Source: DYGA01 sp964540695
Lineage (GTDB): Bacteria > Patescibacteriota > Patescibacteriia > S139-126
Assembly (NCBI GenBank): GCA_964540695.1
Contig: CAZINS010000005.1
Coordinates: 1-50,782 of the forward strand
DNA length: 50,782 bases
Direction: 5' to 3'
The notes under the pieces are model-generated. The model was not told the origin of the DNA and searched no databases. It worked only from the letters and a program-made list of their open reading frames with translations. The translations under genes were made by a program, and so were the position numbers. Position 1 is the first letter of the stretch; each line of letters begins with the position of its first letter. Shown piece by piece: positions 31,189 to 39,074 of the stretch.

Positions 31189-32628
31189 TTATCCATAAAT
31201 TTCATCGATGCTTCTTCCACAGTTATAGCAAGTAGGGTTGTCATCGTTTGTATTTATTAAAAATAATTCCTTACATTTTTTACAATATGTTATGGCCAAT
31301 AACCCACTCATGCCTCTTTTTTGAATTTCGGTTTCATAGAATTTGCCAATATGTTCAACGAGCTCTTTAAAGGGTGACTTTATCTCGTGAGGCTGCCCAA
31401 CTAATAAGTTCATTGGGAAGTAATATTTTCCCCCATACCCATCTTGGATTGTTTCTGATGCCTCGTCTTGAATTACTAGGTAGCCAAAGCCATCGTTCTT
31501 TATCAAATCAATTTTATTTTTTGCTTCATTCCGCACCTCCACAGTGGGAAATGTGAGGTGGTCAGAAAAACCTCTTGCTACACCATATATTTCTAGCAGT
31601 ATAACCTGATCGCTTCCAAAACCTTGAAACAATTTCAACTTATTATATATACGCTTTCTTTTATTTTCACCTCTATTAAGAGATTTCGCCTTTCCTTTAT
31701 TATCAATTAATATGGACTTAACCTCAAATGAACGATAACGAGAAGGTGTATGCTCATCAAATGGCAATCCTTTAGGCATATTAACGATAATATCAATATC
31801 AGTCTCAAATCCATTATTACCTAACAGGTTGCATGGTATATTAATCGCAAACCATCTAAATGTATCATTACATAATGCGGCCCAATGCGGGGTTCTAAAT
31901 AATTTCAAAATGGCTTTTATTTCTCTTAATTGAGAATTAACCAGAAATAATTTACCTGGACCTATAAATTTATCAACACTCCACTGATTTTTAATATCAG
32001 TGTCCTTTTTAAATAATGATCGCCATTTTGCTCGTGTAAAAAAGTATATAGATCGCAAGTAATTTTTTTTTCTTTTATATAACTCCGCTAAATTATATAA
32101 AATTATTTCATGATTATCGGTTAACTCGGCTTTCTTTAAATATAATTCGGCTTTCTTATAATCACCGAGTTCTAAATAAGTATAGCCGATATTATTGAAC
32201 TGTCTCTTATAACTATCCTCATCCAAATCACTTTCCTCATATAATTTAACCGCCTCTTTATACCGACCTATTAACATTAATGCTGATATTTTTTTACCTA
32301 ATGCCCTGTGAAAGTTTGGTTTAATTTTCAAACAAGTGTCAAATGATGTTAATGCATCGTTATAATTGTTTAAATGGTATAAGCTCACACCTCTTTTAAA
32401 CCATAATAAATGATTTGCTGAATCTATCTTTAAAGCCTCATCCATAACATTAACTGCTTCCTTGTATCTTTCAAACAAACCTAAAATGGACACCTTTAAC
32501 TCTAATGCTTTTATATTAGTCTTATCATCTTTTAGAATATCTCCAACTATCAGTAACGCATTATCTAATTCATCCTTTTCCATTAAAGCCGCGGCCTGTC
32601 CCAATCGAATATCAAGATCTTGTTCCAT
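31189..32628 (-). CDS. TPR protein with a C-terminal PD-(D/E)XK-like nuclease and zinc ribbon
   Basis: The 479-aa product has five to six tetratricopeptide repeats in the first ~210 residues (for example LWFKRGVSLYHLNNYNDALT and IGYTYLELGDYKKAELYLKKA). A middle alpha/beta domain has the spaced residues TDIDIIV and FEVKSI, the D...ExK signature of restriction-like nucleases. A C-terminal zinc ribbon (CKKCKELF and CYNCGRS) follows. TPR sensors coupled to nucleases are common in antiphage systems. A TTG at 32682 would add 18 residues and lies five bases after a TAATAT box; ATG 32628 looks more natural. It is divergent from the gene at 32743. Confidence 0.65.
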   Translation of the reverse strand: MEQDLDIRLGQAAALMEKDELDNALLIVGDILKDDKTNIKALELKVSILGLFERYKEAVNVMDEALKIDSANHLLWFKRGVSLYHLNNYNDALTSFDTCLKIKPNFHRALGKKISALMLIGRYKEAVKLYEESDLDEDSYKRQFNNIGYTYLELGDYKKAELYLKKAELTDNHEIILYNLAELYKRKKNYLRSIYFFTRAKWRSLFKKDTDIKNQWSVDKFIGPGKLFLVNSQLREIKAILKLFRTPHWAALCNDTFRWFAINIPCNLLGNNGFETDIDIIVNMPKGLPFDEHTPSRYRSFEVKSILIDNKGKAKSLNRGENKRKRIYNKLKLFQGFGSDQVILLEIYGVARGFSDHLTFPTVEVRNEAKNKIDLIKNDGFGYLVIQDEASETIQDGYGGKYYFPMNLLVGQPHEIKSPFKELVEHIGKFYETEIQKRGMSGLLAITYCKKCKELFLINTNDDNPTCYNCGRSIDEIYG

Positions 32629-32707
32629 ATTAAGAAATGATTTAATAAATTTTACCCGTTTTATATCAGAAATGTATTCCAAAAAATATATTAAATCAAG
32701 ACCAATA

Positions 32708-32736
32708 TTACACTAAACAAAATTTGATGATAAAAT
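32708..32736 (+). promoter_or_regulatory. Promoter of the 277-aa gene (leaderless start)
   Basis: TTACAC (32708-32713), 17 bases, TAAAAT (32731-32736); ATG at 32743 is six bases further. The same short region must hold the divergent promoter of the TPR-nuclease gene. Confidence 0.5.
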
Positions 32737-32742
32737 GTGTTT

Positions 32743-33576
32743 ATGGAGCAAGAACAGAAAAACCCTCATATAAGACAAGTCAGGCTGGCTATCGTTGACC
32801 AAGCGATTCAGGATATGAATAAAACTTTATCAGCGTTATTGAATTCGCCGTCATTTCAACACTATCTAAGAAATATTGACGAGATTCAAAAGGCAGCCGA
32901 ACGCGTCAGAAGAATTATTGAACCAACGCTTATACAAAAGCAAGGTATGCTGGAACACCTAAATGAAATTATGTCATCCGTCAAATTTTCAGACATTCAA
33001 CCTCTTCTTAAAGAAGAAACCATTTTTTTACCCCCACCTAAACCAGAAAAAAATATTGATGAAATTATTCAAGCAACCATTGAAAAAACGCTTGAGTCCA
33101 TAAGAAATAAAGAACTGCCAACGAGAAAATATAAATTTCCACATTTGTTGCCAAAAAATGCAGCATGGAATACAATCACTATCAAATTCAAAGACGGACA
33201 CAACGTACAAATAGTAGTAGATGAATATATCTATTCTGCAAATTATACTGAAATGGGATTTGAAGATTCCCGTCAACTCAAACCTAACCTGCAATGGAAA
33301 TTATTAAAAGCACTCTCAGAAAATAACGGCGGGGTGTCCTGGGACGAACCTCATGCAAATACACAGATAAAAAAACAAAAACAACTACTGGCTTCAAAAT
33401 TGAAACAGTATTTTGGCATTGATGAAGATCCCTTTTACCCATACAAACGAGAAAAAGGCTATATAATAAAAATAAACTTAATCCCTGAAAAAGGTTCCAT
33501 TAATGACCGAAGGACACCTGAAAATGACGACCTTGGTATTGATCAATTTTACAAAGAATCTACATCTGGACAATAG
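32743..33576 (+). CDS. Hypothetical coiled-coil protein with a C-terminal winged-helix-like domain
   Basis: The 277-aa product (ATG 32743; a GTG two codons upstream is possible) begins with a helical, coiled-coil region (residues 10-125). A compact domain (about 130-250) ends in WKLLKALSENNGGVSWDEP, then a basic helix and YKREKGYIIKINLIP. The latter pattern resembles the winged-helix effector domain of response regulators (LL..L..N.G..V...., then R..GYI). DNA binding is therefore possible, but no receiver domain is present. A palindrome GGTGAATTCACC overlaps the end of the gene and a terminator follows. Confidence 0.55.
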   Translation: MEQEQKNPHIRQVRLAIVDQAIQDMNKTLSALLNSPSFQHYLRNIDEIQKAAERVRRIIEPTLIQKQGMLEHLNEIMSSVKFSDIQPLLKEETIFLPPPKPEKNIDEIIQATIEKTLESIRNKELPTRKYKFPHLLPKNAAWNTITIKFKDGHNVQIVVDEYIYSANYTEMGFEDSRQLKPNLQWKLLKALSENNGGVSWDEPHANTQIKKQKQLLASKLKQYFGIDEDPFYPYKREKGYIIKINLIPEKGSINDRRTPENDDLGIDQFYKESTSGQ

Positions 33577-33588
33577 GGTGAATTCACC
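33577..33588. other. Perfect 12-bp palindrome GGTGAATTCACC
   Basis: Lies directly after the stop of the previous gene. A related sequence GAATTTTCACC occurs at 33642-33652, just before the phage-derived module. The pair could be a binding or attachment site. Confidence 0.35.
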
Positions 33589-33607
33589 AAGAAAATAAAA
33601 TATAAAT

Positions 33608-33632
33608 TGCCCAATAAAACGGGCATTTTTTT
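33608..33632 (+). terminator. Terminator after the 277-aa gene
   Basis: TGCCC/GGGCA stem with an 8-nt loop and a T-run of seven. Confidence 0.75.
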
Positions 33633-33689
33633 ATTTATGGACGAATTTTCACCATATTGTTCAAAAAAAGCTTATCATTAATATTCTTT

Positions 33690-34985
33690 ATGAACAAAAC
33701 TCTTACCACCCCGAATCTGAAGATAATTCAGGTTCCCATCAAGGAACTGAAACCTGCTTCGTACAACCCCCGGCGTTGGGACCAGAGCGCCGTTAAGCAG
33801 TTAACCGAAAGCGTCAAACGTTTTGGGGTTGTAGATCCTTTGATCTGCAACTCTGCCAAAGGCCGGAAAAATGTTGTCATCGGAGGTCACTTTCGCCTCA
33901 AGGTGGCAAAGGAGTTAGGTTACAAACAAATACCAGTGCTGTACGTGAATATCCCAGATATTGCCAAAGAAAAGGAGCTTAACCTCCGACTGAACAAAAA
34001 TACCGGTGACTGGGATTTTGAAAAACTGAAATCTTTTGATTTGGATCTATTGCTTGATGTGGGATTTGACCAGATTGACCTGTCGCACTTGTGGGATAAC
34101 GAGCTGGAGGTGAAAGATGAGGATTTCGACATTGAACAGGAGATCAAAAAAATTAAAACTCCCCAGACCAAATTGGGTGACCTAATCGTGTTAGGACCCC
34201 ATCGACTACTCTGCGGTAGTTCAACCGATCCCAAAAACCTCAAGCGGCTCTTTGGCAATGACCGGGCATCGGTCATATATAGCGATCCTCCTTACAATTT
34301 AAATCTCAATTACACCAAGGGCATCGGGGGAAAAAAGGACTACGGCGGCGTGGTGAATGATAACCGATCGTATGAGGAATACAAACAGTTCATTAAAGAC
34401 ACCCTTATTGCCGCTGTATCGGTGGCCAAGCCGGATTATCATATTTTTTATTGGTGTGATCAGACGTATATCGGCCTGATGCAGGAACTGTATCGGGAGC
34501 TTGGCATCGTGAACAAACGCGTTTGCTTGTGGTTAAAAAACTCCCAAAACCCCACGCCTCAAGTCGCGTTTAACAAATGCTACGAGCCAGCCGTGTATGG
34601 GGTGAGAGGAAAGCCATATATTGCGCCCTCTATCAAAAATCTCAACGAAATCCTCAATAAGGAAATAACCACGGGAAATAACCTACTGGAAGAAAGCTTG
34701 GATGAACTGGACGTGTGGCTGGTGAAACGCCTGGCTGGCAGAGATTACGAACATGCTACCAGCAAGCCCCCTAAACTGCATGAAAAAGCGATCCGGCGGT
34801 GCAGTAAACCCGGGGATATCATCCTCGACTCGTTTTCCGGGTCAGCCAGTACGCTTATCGCCGGGGAACAATTAAAACGAAAGGTCTATGCTATGGAGCT
34901 TGAACCGATTTTTTGTGATTTGGCGATAAAAAGGTACGAGCGATTAACAGGTATTAAAGCAAAAGTATATGGCCAAGAAAAATAA
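33690..34985 (+). CDS. Phage-type ParB-domain DNA methyltransferase
   Basis: The 431-aa product combines a ParB/Srx-like N-terminal domain (about residues 8-110, with KELKPASYNPRRWD, VVIGGHFRLKVAKELG) and an amino-methyltransferase. The catalytic DPPY lies at 199-202 and the AdoMet motif FSGSAST near 382. Motif IV precedes motif I, so it is a beta-class N4-cytosine/N6-adenine enzyme. Fusions of this kind are typical of phages and integrative elements, where they may modify packaged DNA. TTG 33657 is upstream, but ATG 33690 is preferred. GC content is higher than in the flanking host DNA. It overlaps the terminase small-subunit gene by 17 bp. Confidence 0.88.
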   Translation: MNKTLTTPNLKIIQVPIKELKPASYNPRRWDQSAVKQLTESVKRFGVVDPLICNSAKGRKNVVIGGHFRLKVAKELGYKQIPVLYVNIPDIAKEKELNLRLNKNTGDWDFEKLKSFDLDLLLDVGFDQIDLSHLWDNELEVKDEDFDIEQEIKKIKTPQTKLGDLIVLGPHRLLCGSSTDPKNLKRLFGNDRASVIYSDPPYNLNLNYTKGIGGKKDYGGVVNDNRSYEEYKQFIKDTLIAAVSVAKPDYHIFYWCDQTYIGLMQELYRELGIVNKRVCLWLKNSQNPTPQVAFNKCYEPAVYGVRGKPYIAPSIKNLNEILNKEITTGNNLLEESLDELDVWLVKRLAGRDYEHATSKPPKLHEKAIRRCSKPGDIILDSFSGSASTLIAGEQLKRKVYAMELEPIFCDLAIKRYERLTGIKAKVYGQEK

Positions 34986-35439
34986 GGTAAAAAACGGTTT
35001 TCTCGATGAACTGCGGAAAGTGCCTATCGTGCAGGTCGCCTGCGAAAAAACAGGTATTTCCCGCAACAGCGTATATCGCTGGAAACGAGAAGATAAAACG
35101 TTCAGTAAGGACATGGACGAGGCCTTAGCTGAAGGCGAAGCACTGGTGAATGACATGAGTGAGAGCCAACTCCTCACGCTCATCAAAGAGAAAAACTGGT
35201 CAGCCATCAGCTTTTGGCTCCGCCACCGGAATCCAAAGTTTAAAGACAAGGTCGAGGTCACTTCCAAATTCGACGATACCGGCGAATTAACCCCCTCGCA
35301 GTCCGAAATTGTGCGCAAAGCGTTACAATTGGCTCAAATTTTACCATCAAACAATAAACCAGATGACAACCGAAATAATTCCACAGGACCTGGTGGAGCA
35401 GATGACGAAAGACAAGAAAGTACGAATAGCCATCACTAA
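34969..35439 (+). CDS. Probable phage terminase small subunit
   Basis: The 156-aa product has a helix-turn-helix near its start (VACEKTGISRNSVYRWKRED, about residues 24-43). An oligomerisation-type helical region follows (MSESQLLTLIKEKNWSAISFWLRHRNPKFKDKVE), then a polar, low-complexity tail. This is the pattern of terminase small subunits that recognise the packaging site. The stop overlaps the large-subunit gene by 77 bp, as usual for such pairs. Confidence 0.75.
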   Translation: MAKKNKVKNGFLDELRKVPIVQVACEKTGISRNSVYRWKREDKTFSKDMDEALAEGEALVNDMSESQLLTLIKEKNWSAISFWLRHRNPKFKDKVEVTSKFDDTGELTPSQSEIVRKALQLAQILPSNNKPDDNRNNSTGPGGADDERQESTNSHH

Positions 35440-36826
35440 GGAAAGCTTTTCTTACTTCTTTCACTTCTACTATGCTCACTACGTCAAATACGCCACGGCA
35501 GATTTTCAAAAAGAGATTATCCATCTCCTGGAAAAAAACGATTATGAAAATTTGTTTGTGGTCGCCTTCCGCGGATCAGGAAAATCAACTGTTATCACCA
35601 CAGCTTATCCGATCTGGGCAATCTTAGGCAAGCAACAAAAAAAGTTTGTGGTCATTTTTTGCCAGACCCAAACCCAGGCCAAGCAACACATGATGAATTT
35701 ACGCCGGGAGCTTGAGGATAATGATTTGTTAAAAAAAGACCTTGGCCCGTTTCAAGAGGATAACGACGAATGGGGCTCGCATTCCCTGGTATTTTCCAAT
35801 ACCGATGCGCGCATTACCGTAGCATCCACTGAGCAAAGCATCCGGGGGCTTCGGCATCATGAATATCGTCCGGATTTGATTATTTGCGATGACGTGGAAG
35901 ATATGACCTCAACCAAGACACGGGAAGGCAGAAATAAGACGTATCAATGGCTCAAGGGCGAGGTTATTCCAGCCGGGGATAAAAACACACGGTTAATCGT
36001 GGTGGGCAATCTCTTGCACGAGGATTCGCTCCTCATGCGCTTGAAAGACGAATCTGAACATAACAACATTGACGGTAACTTTCTTTATTTCCCCCTGATC
36101 GATAATAAAGGGAAATGTTTATGGCCCGGCAAATATCCAACCAGTGAGGACATTGAAGCTGAAAAAAGAAAAGTTGGCGATGATATCGCTTGGCAACGCG
36201 AATTCTTGCTGAATATTATTCCAGACGAAGATCAAGCTATCTATCCGGAATGGATTCATTTCTATGATGAAATACCGGCGCCAATAAAATTTAAGAGTGG
36301 TTATTCCTCACATATGGAAGTGAGAATCGGTATCGACCCCGCTATTTCGAAAAGTAATCTTGCCGACTATACCGCTATGGTGCTGGGATTATTATATGAA
36401 ACTGAAACGAGTTATCGTGTATATATTCTTCCAAAAATCATCAACAAGCGCATGACATTCCCCGAAACCGTTGATACTTGTAAGGTGCTGGAAAAAAGCT
36501 ATGAAAGAGATGGTCTGCCTCCGACGTTTATCATCGAAGATGTTGCGTATCAAAAAGCCCTACCGCAACAATTAAAAAGCGAGGGGTTGTGGCACGTCAT
36601 GACCACCCGGCCCGGTTATCAAGATAAGAGAAGTCGCCTAGTGCTGACCGCTAACCTCATCAAATCAGGACAAGTACTGTTTCCAAGAAAAGGAGCCGAA
36701 CAACTGATACAGCAGATCGTTCATTTTGGCGTAGAAAAACACGACGATTTAGTCGACGCATTTTCCAACTTAGTACATAGTGTTTCTGAAAAGCCCCCTC
36801 GTGTACCACGGATATATATTATTTGA
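35363..36826 (+). CDS. Phage terminase large subunit
   Basis: The 487-aa product has the ATPase and nuclease halves of TerL: Walker A FRGSGKST near 68-75, Walker B LIICDDVED near 172, coupling motif VVGNLLH, then an RNase H-like nuclease starting at IGIDPAISKSNLADYTA near 322 and ending at HDDLVDAFSNLVH. It cuts and pumps phage DNA into capsids. The start at 35363 lies inside the small-subunit gene; an earlier start at 35309 gives a non-homologous extension. No portal, protease or capsid gene follows; the next gene is a recombinase. Confidence 0.92.
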   Translation: MTTEIIPQDLVEQMTKDKKVRIAITKESFSYFFHFYYAHYVKYATADFQKEIIHLLEKNDYENLFVVAFRGSGKSTVITTAYPIWAILGKQQKKFVVIFCQTQTQAKQHMMNLRRELEDNDLLKKDLGPFQEDNDEWGSHSLVFSNTDARITVASTEQSIRGLRHHEYRPDLIICDDVEDMTSTKTREGRNKTYQWLKGEVIPAGDKNTRLIVVGNLLHEDSLLMRLKDESEHNNIDGNFLYFPLIDNKGKCLWPGKYPTSEDIEAEKRKVGDDIAWQREFLLNIIPDEDQAIYPEWIHFYDEIPAPIKFKSGYSSHMEVRIGIDPAISKSNLADYTAMVLGLLYETETSYRVYILPKIINKRMTFPETVDTCKVLEKSYERDGLPPTFIIEDVAYQKALPQQLKSEGLWHVMTTRPGYQDKRSRLVLTANLIKSGQVLFPRKGAEQLIQQIVHFGVEKHDDLVDAFSNLVHSVSEKPPRVPRIYII

Positions 36827-36926
36827 AAACATTAGTATTCCTTAATAAAAACTAGAGAAAAGTTGCCAACAAGTTATCGACAACGACGAGCTTAGCAAAT
36901 CCGGTGGTTCTGTCATTAATGGGGGT

Positions 36927-38243
36927 ATGAATAACAACGATCAAAAAACCAATAATTCATTAGCCCCGACAGACAAATTGCAGTATTGCCTGTACGCTCG
37001 AAAAAGCACTGAATCAGACGAGCGCCAGGCGCTGTCCATTGATTCACAAATAAAAGAAATGCTCCAGATAGCAGAACGAGAGAATCTGGAGATTATTGAT
37101 ATACGGCGGGAGGCAAAATCTGCCAAGGATTCAGACAAGCGCCCGGTGTTTAGGGAGATCCTGCATGATATTAACGATGATAAATTCAATGCCATTCTCA
37201 CCTGGGCACCGGACAGATTATCCAGAAACGCTGGCGATCTAGGATCACTGGTAGATTTGATGGATGCGAAAAAACTTTTAGGCATCAGAACATTCGGACA
37301 AACATTTAGTAATTCACCCAATGAAAAGTTTCTGCTCATGATACTTTGTTCTCAAGCTAAACTGGAGAATGATAACCGGGGAATTAATGTTAAGAGAGGC
37401 CTTCGAACAAGGTGTGAAATGGGCTTATGGCCGACCTGCCCTCCCACTGGGTATATAAAAGAGAAAAGAGTCGACCATAAAGGAGAATGTTTGATTGATC
37501 CTGAGAGGGGGCTAGTTATTAAGCAGATGTTTGAAAAAGTCGCCTATGAGAAATGGTCAGGCAGAAAACTCTACCACTGGCTGCGATTTGAATTGAACTT
37601 TAGAACTGCTTTAGGCAAGAAACATTTGAGCCTGGGTAACATCTACCGCTTATTGGAAAATACGTTCTATTACGGGCCGTTTGAGTATCCTAGAGGGTCA
37701 GGAAATTGGTATCAGGGGAAACACCAACCTATTATTACCAAGGAATTGTTTGATCAAGTTCAGGAACAGATGAAAAACTCGCAACTGGTGAGGAGAGAAA
37801 ATATTGAATTTGCATTTACTAAGATAATGAAATGCGGTTTATGCGGATCCGGGATTTCTGCCACTGAGAAATTCAAGAAATTGAAAAACGGTGAATACAA
37901 CCGACATGTATATTACGGATGCACCAAAGCCAAAGACAAGTATTGCAAAAGTGGATATATTAGTGAGGATGATTTAATAAAGCAGTTACAAAAACTCACG
38001 GATGAGTTTGACTTTAATAAGTCACCGATGCAGGATAAGATTAAATTAGAAATACGGAGATTCAAAAAATTTCAAAATATGGTTACGGGTAAAAATGATA
38101 ATATCGACGTGAATGACGTCGATATTAATAACTATGCTAAATTTATTCTAAAGGAGGGAGGGGATCAAGAAAAGCGAGATTTACTCGCTTGTTTAAATGG
38201 TGAGATTTTATTGAGTAATAAAAAAATCTCTTTAAAATTATAA
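36927..38243 (+). CDS. Large serine recombinase (site-specific integrase)
   Basis: The 438-aa product has the resolvase catalytic domain with nucleophile Ser27 in YARKSTE and the paired RAKSAKDSDKRPVF / LTWAPDRLSRN segments. A Recombinase domain follows (about 170-280, with WSGRKLYHWLRFELNFRTALG), then a zinc ribbon (CGLCGSGIS and later CTKAKDKYC). Such enzymes insert and excise phages and elements at short att sites, often next to their own gene. Its position directly after TerL marks the end of the phage module. The att core could not be recognised by eye. Confidence 0.93.
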   Translation: MNNNDQKTNNSLAPTDKLQYCLYARKSTESDERQALSIDSQIKEMLQIAERENLEIIDIRREAKSAKDSDKRPVFREILHDINDDKFNAILTWAPDRLSRNAGDLGSLVDLMDAKKLLGIRTFGQTFSNSPNEKFLLMILCSQAKLENDNRGINVKRGLRTRCEMGLWPTCPPTGYIKEKRVDHKGECLIDPERGLVIKQMFEKVAYEKWSGRKLYHWLRFELNFRTALGKKHLSLGNIYRLLENTFYYGPFEYPRGSGNWYQGKHQPIITKELFDQVQEQMKNSQLVRRENIEFAFTKIMKCGLCGSGISATEKFKKLKNGEYNRHVYYGCTKAKDKYCKSGYISEDDLIKQLQKLTDEFDFNKSPMQDKIKLEIRRFKKFQNMVTGKNDNIDVNDVDINNYAKFILKEGGDQEKRDLLACLNGEILLSNKKISLKL

Positions 38244-38250
38244 ATCTAAT

Positions 38251-38276
38251 AAGTTTGTAAATCTAACAAACTTTTT
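38251..38276 (+). terminator. Terminator after the serine recombinase
   Basis: A perfect 8-bp stem AAGTTTGT/ACAAACTT with loop AAATCTA, then T residues. Confidence 0.8.
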
Positions 38277-38292
38277 ATATTAATTTTAATAA

Positions 38293-39045
38293 TTAATATC
38301 TTTTTCTATACCCTCTATATCTTGGGGCTTCGGTAAGACGTCCTTGAGCAATTTTTTGTTGCGACTCATCTATATTAAATTGTTTTAACAATTCAACTCC
38401 TTGTATCCGGTCAATCCTAAAAGTACGCAAATCACGAGCAAAATGGCAGTATGCAACAACATATGTAGCATTTACTGAGTATGGATCAATTGTTCGCCAT
38501 GAACCTTTATAACGTATTTTCACTGAACGATGATTATCAAATGCTTCCCTAATAACAACCCCGTATTCTTTTTTTGGTAATGACTCAGCCTCTGCATGAG
38601 TAGCAAGTATAGTATCATATTGCTCTTTTGCTGACTCATAAGAAGCCAGTTGTCCTTCACTAAACTTATGTTTAATACTTTCTAGGTACTGTACTTTATC
38701 TTTAGTTCTAGTAGTTCCAGTTGCATATTTTTCTGGATTATCCGTAAAACTAATAAGTTTATTGATGTCGCTCTTTGTGGGCTGAGATGATAATAATCTT
38801 TTTGTATATTTACCACAACCACAACTACTTTTTATTTCACCAGTTAAAGAATCGACTCGATATTCGTTTTGACAGTCAGGACATACTTTAAATGTAACAT
38901 CTGTAAATGTTCTATGATATATTGAAATGGACTTACATGACAAACAAAAACGTCCTATACCAGTCACCAAAGAATTATCTCTGAAATCAGACAGTGGCTT
39001 TATTTCGCCACACTTAGGGCAAACCTTTGCAGTACCCCTTCGCAA
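38293..39045 (-). CDS. Zinc-ribbon protein with a C-terminal WYL-like domain
   Basis: The 250-aa product has two N-terminal zinc ribbons (CPKCGEIKPL with CLSCKS, and CPDCQNEY with CGCG), a helical middle (about 90-150), and a WYL-like domain (VKIRYKGSWRTIDPYSVN, then FRIDRIQGVELL). WYL domains sense ligands or nucleic acids and occur in regulators of antiphage systems such as BrxR and CapW. The only start in frame is TTG at 39045. The frame is open further upstream without a canonical start, overlapping the end of the helicase gene, so the true start may be earlier and non-canonical. It is transcribed after the helicase-nuclease gene. Confidence 0.7.
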   Translation of the reverse strand: MRRGTAKVCPKCGEIKPLSDFRDNSLVTGIGRFCLSCKSISIYHRTFTDVTFKVCPDCQNEYRVDSLTGEIKSSCGCGKYTKRLLSSQPTKSDINKLISFTDNPEKYATGTTRTKDKVQYLESIKHKFSEGQLASYESAKEQYDTILATHAEAESLPKKEYGVVIREAFDNHRSVKIRYKGSWRTIDPYSVNATYVVAYCHFARDLRTFRIDRIQGVELLKQFNIDESQQKIAQGRLTEAPRYRGYRKRY

Positions 39046-39074
39046 ATCACTAATAGCATTCTGTACATTGCTAA

